IMG/VR virus record: IMGVR_UViG_3300036781_000822
Location: 1-39,741 of that record
Length of the DNA: 39,741 nt
Strand: one strand, 5' to 3'
From: a virus
Part shown: piece after piece, positions 38,666-39,741 of the stretch
How positions within the stretch are numbered: the first letter of the stretch is position 1
Layout: each line of letters begins with the position of its first letter
Program-made: the position numbers and the translations under genes
The notes under the pieces: model-generated
The model's database searches: none
What the model was told of the DNA's origin: nothing
Seen by the model: the letters and a program-made list of their open reading frames with translations, nothing else

Positions 38666-38971
38666 TCAGGCCAGCGAGACAGCAAGCGTCATGCCGGCGG
38701 CCGGGAACACCGTCACACCAGACACGCACGGCCATTCGAGCGTGTAGACGCCGACCGTCGCGGGGATGCTGAAAATCTTGTTGCCGGCGGCCGTCGATCC
38801 GATGGCGGCGCAGTCATAGACGCCGCCCGCCGCCGTCGATGCCGCCACCACGTTGATGCGGATCAGCCGGGCGTTGGTGGTCCTGATCGCCGTGCCGGTA
38901 GTGGCCGTGATATTGCCCACATAGCCGGTCGCGTTCGCGCGATCCTGCGTGACGATAGGTCCCTGCGGCAT
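38666..38971 (-). CDS. Small virion-type protein, paralogue of the 22619 gene
   Basis: A 101-residue protein (MPQGPIVTQDRANATGYVGN onward) whose C-terminal half, with FSIPATVGVYTLEWPCVSG and LAVSLA at the end, parallels the 22619 protein. AGGAG precedes ATG 38971. Likely a small beta-sandwich structural or decoration protein at the tail junction. The two paralogues lie at the two ends of the tail operon. Confidence 0.75.
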   Translation of the reverse strand: MPQGPIVTQDRANATGYVGNITATTGTAIRTTNARLIRINVVAASTAAGGVYDCAAIGSTAAGNKIFSIPATVGVYTLEWPCVSGVTVFPAAGMTLAVSLA

Positions 38972-39015
38972 GGTCTCTGCTCCTGTGGTCTGGCTGATGG
39001 AACGCGAGGCGCGGC

Positions 39016-39741
39016 TTAGCCGACGCCTATTCCGCTGATGCCGATTGCGAACCGGCCGATCGCGCCTGCCGGCTGCACCGCGGCATTCCCCGTGAGGGTC
39101 CCTGTCCCGCCGAGCACGCCAACCGTGCGTGAGCGGTCGTCCGGTAGCACCGTGGCGATGGCGTCGGTGATGAGCTGGCGCGCGATATCGTTGACGCGCG
39201 TCTGGACATAGGAGACATCGAAGTCGATGTATTTGAGCTGGGCGATAACCATGCCCTCGGGCCATGGCCGCTTGCCGTCGCGGATCGTCGGCATGTTCAT
39301 GATGCCGAAAGCGTCGGTATCGAGCGTATATTGCTCGACAAGGTCCAGGAAGTCGGCCGCGGTGTTGTTGTTGCAGCCGTAGAGCGTCACCCGCACGCTC
39401 TCTCGCGTCAGCTGGTAGTGGCTATAGGTCGACGACAGCCACGGCATCGACTGCATCGCATCGATGCGCGATGCCTCGATGTGCACCGACCCATAAGGCG
39501 GCGTCAGATTGTCCGGCACCAGGTAGGACGGATACAGTGTGATGTGCGGGTTGCGATCGACCGGCCAAGACACCCACACCGGATCGTAGGACACAAGCTG
39601 GAGCCACGCCGGCAGGCTGTCCGAGACGATCGGATCAGTAGGGATCTGCGACGGCTCATCGACCAGTTGCAGCGCCATCGCCGCCGGCACGCCGTCGCCC
39701 TGGTAGTGGAAGACACCAGCCTGTGGGAAATACCAGCCATG
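39016..39741 (-). CDS. Tail terminator/neck-like protein, 5' end off window
   Basis: The visible 241 codons are open to the window edge in frame, so the start lies beyond. The sequence (WVSWPVDRNPHITLYPSYLV, IEASRIDAMQSMPWLSST, then YGCNNNTAADFLDLVEQYTL) resembles phage neck or tail-terminator proteins, and the position before sheath fits. The last about 30 residues (VGVLGGTGTLTGNAAV and following Gly-rich end) again look like one unit of the tail repeat. Confidence 0.65.
   Translation of the reverse strand, partial: HGWYFPQAGVFHYQGDGVPAAMALQLVDEPSQIPTDPIVSDSLPAWLQLVSYDPVWVSWPVDRNPHITLYPSYLVPDNLTPPYGSVHIEASRIDAMQSMPWLSSTYSHYQLTRESVRVTLYGCNNNTAADFLDLVEQYTLDTDAFGIMNMPTIRDGKRPWPEGMVIAQLKYIDFDVSYVQTRVNDIARQLITDAIATVLPDDRSRTVGVLGGTGTLTGNAAVQPAGAIGRFAIGISGIGVG

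Overview
The window is a stretch of a contractile-tailed (myovirus-type) bacteriophage or prophage genome, most likely from an alphaproteobacterial host. The host call is an inference from the high GC content, the relatives the small early proteins and C5 methyltransferase bring to mind, and the IS200/IS605 element; nothing in the window proves it. No integrase, repressor, terminase, capsid or portal gene is visible, so head genes presumably lie beyond the right edge, and lytic versus temperate status cannot be decided here.

Layout. (1) 1-1602: an IS200/IS605-type element on the minus strand, with Y1 transposase TnpA, TnpB, and a hairpin at the TnpA-proximal end; its right end lies off the window. 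(2) 1661-4523: small accessory genes, almost all on the minus strand, including an Ala-repeat protein and a gene split by an in-frame TGA. (3) 4524-4629: a divergent promoter/operator region with two interleaved perfect inverted repeats. (4) 4630-9891: a tightly overlapping plus-strand early operon with a resolvase-like protein lacking the catalytic serine, a C5 cytosine methyltransferase overlapped in +1 frame by a second recognisable phage protein, and many small Zn-binding or unknown proteins, two of which share a perfect 133-bp duplication. (5) 9888-10041: an early gene truncated by a decayed IS200/IS605 copy. (6) 10115-39741: the late block on the minus strand, transcribed right to left.

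Late block in transcription order: a tail-terminator-like protein (partial), a small virion-like protein, a GIY-YIG homing endonuclease, sheath, tube (apparent ATT start), a small protein, a tail assembly chaperone with a likely -1 frameshift, tape measure with a lysozyme-like domain, baseplate/hub/plug/spike proteins, baseplate J-like and tail-I-like proteins, a 1417-residue multi-domain glycoside-hydrolase tail protein, repeat-bearing tail proteins, a gp53-like fibre and its assembly protein, a glycan/methyl-transfer cassette (methyltransferase, small protein, GT9-like glycosyltransferase), a Gly-rich repeat fibre, a PAS-domain membrane protein, probable lysis-type membrane proteins, then a strong intrinsic terminator followed by two moron-like genes (a methyltransferase-like protein and a HAF-repeat/DUF4214 protein).

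How it works together: early genes are probably controlled from the single divergent region. The late genes build a contractile tail whose distal parts are unusually rich in carbohydrate-active domains and in a degenerate Gly-Glu-Ile-Asp-Gly-type repeat that recurs in several different tail proteins. The strongest second-look items are the dual-coding methyltransferase locus, the shared tail repeat, the PAS-membrane fusion, the multi-hydrolase tail protein, the ATT-started tube gene, the chaperone frameshift and the interleaved operator palindromes.
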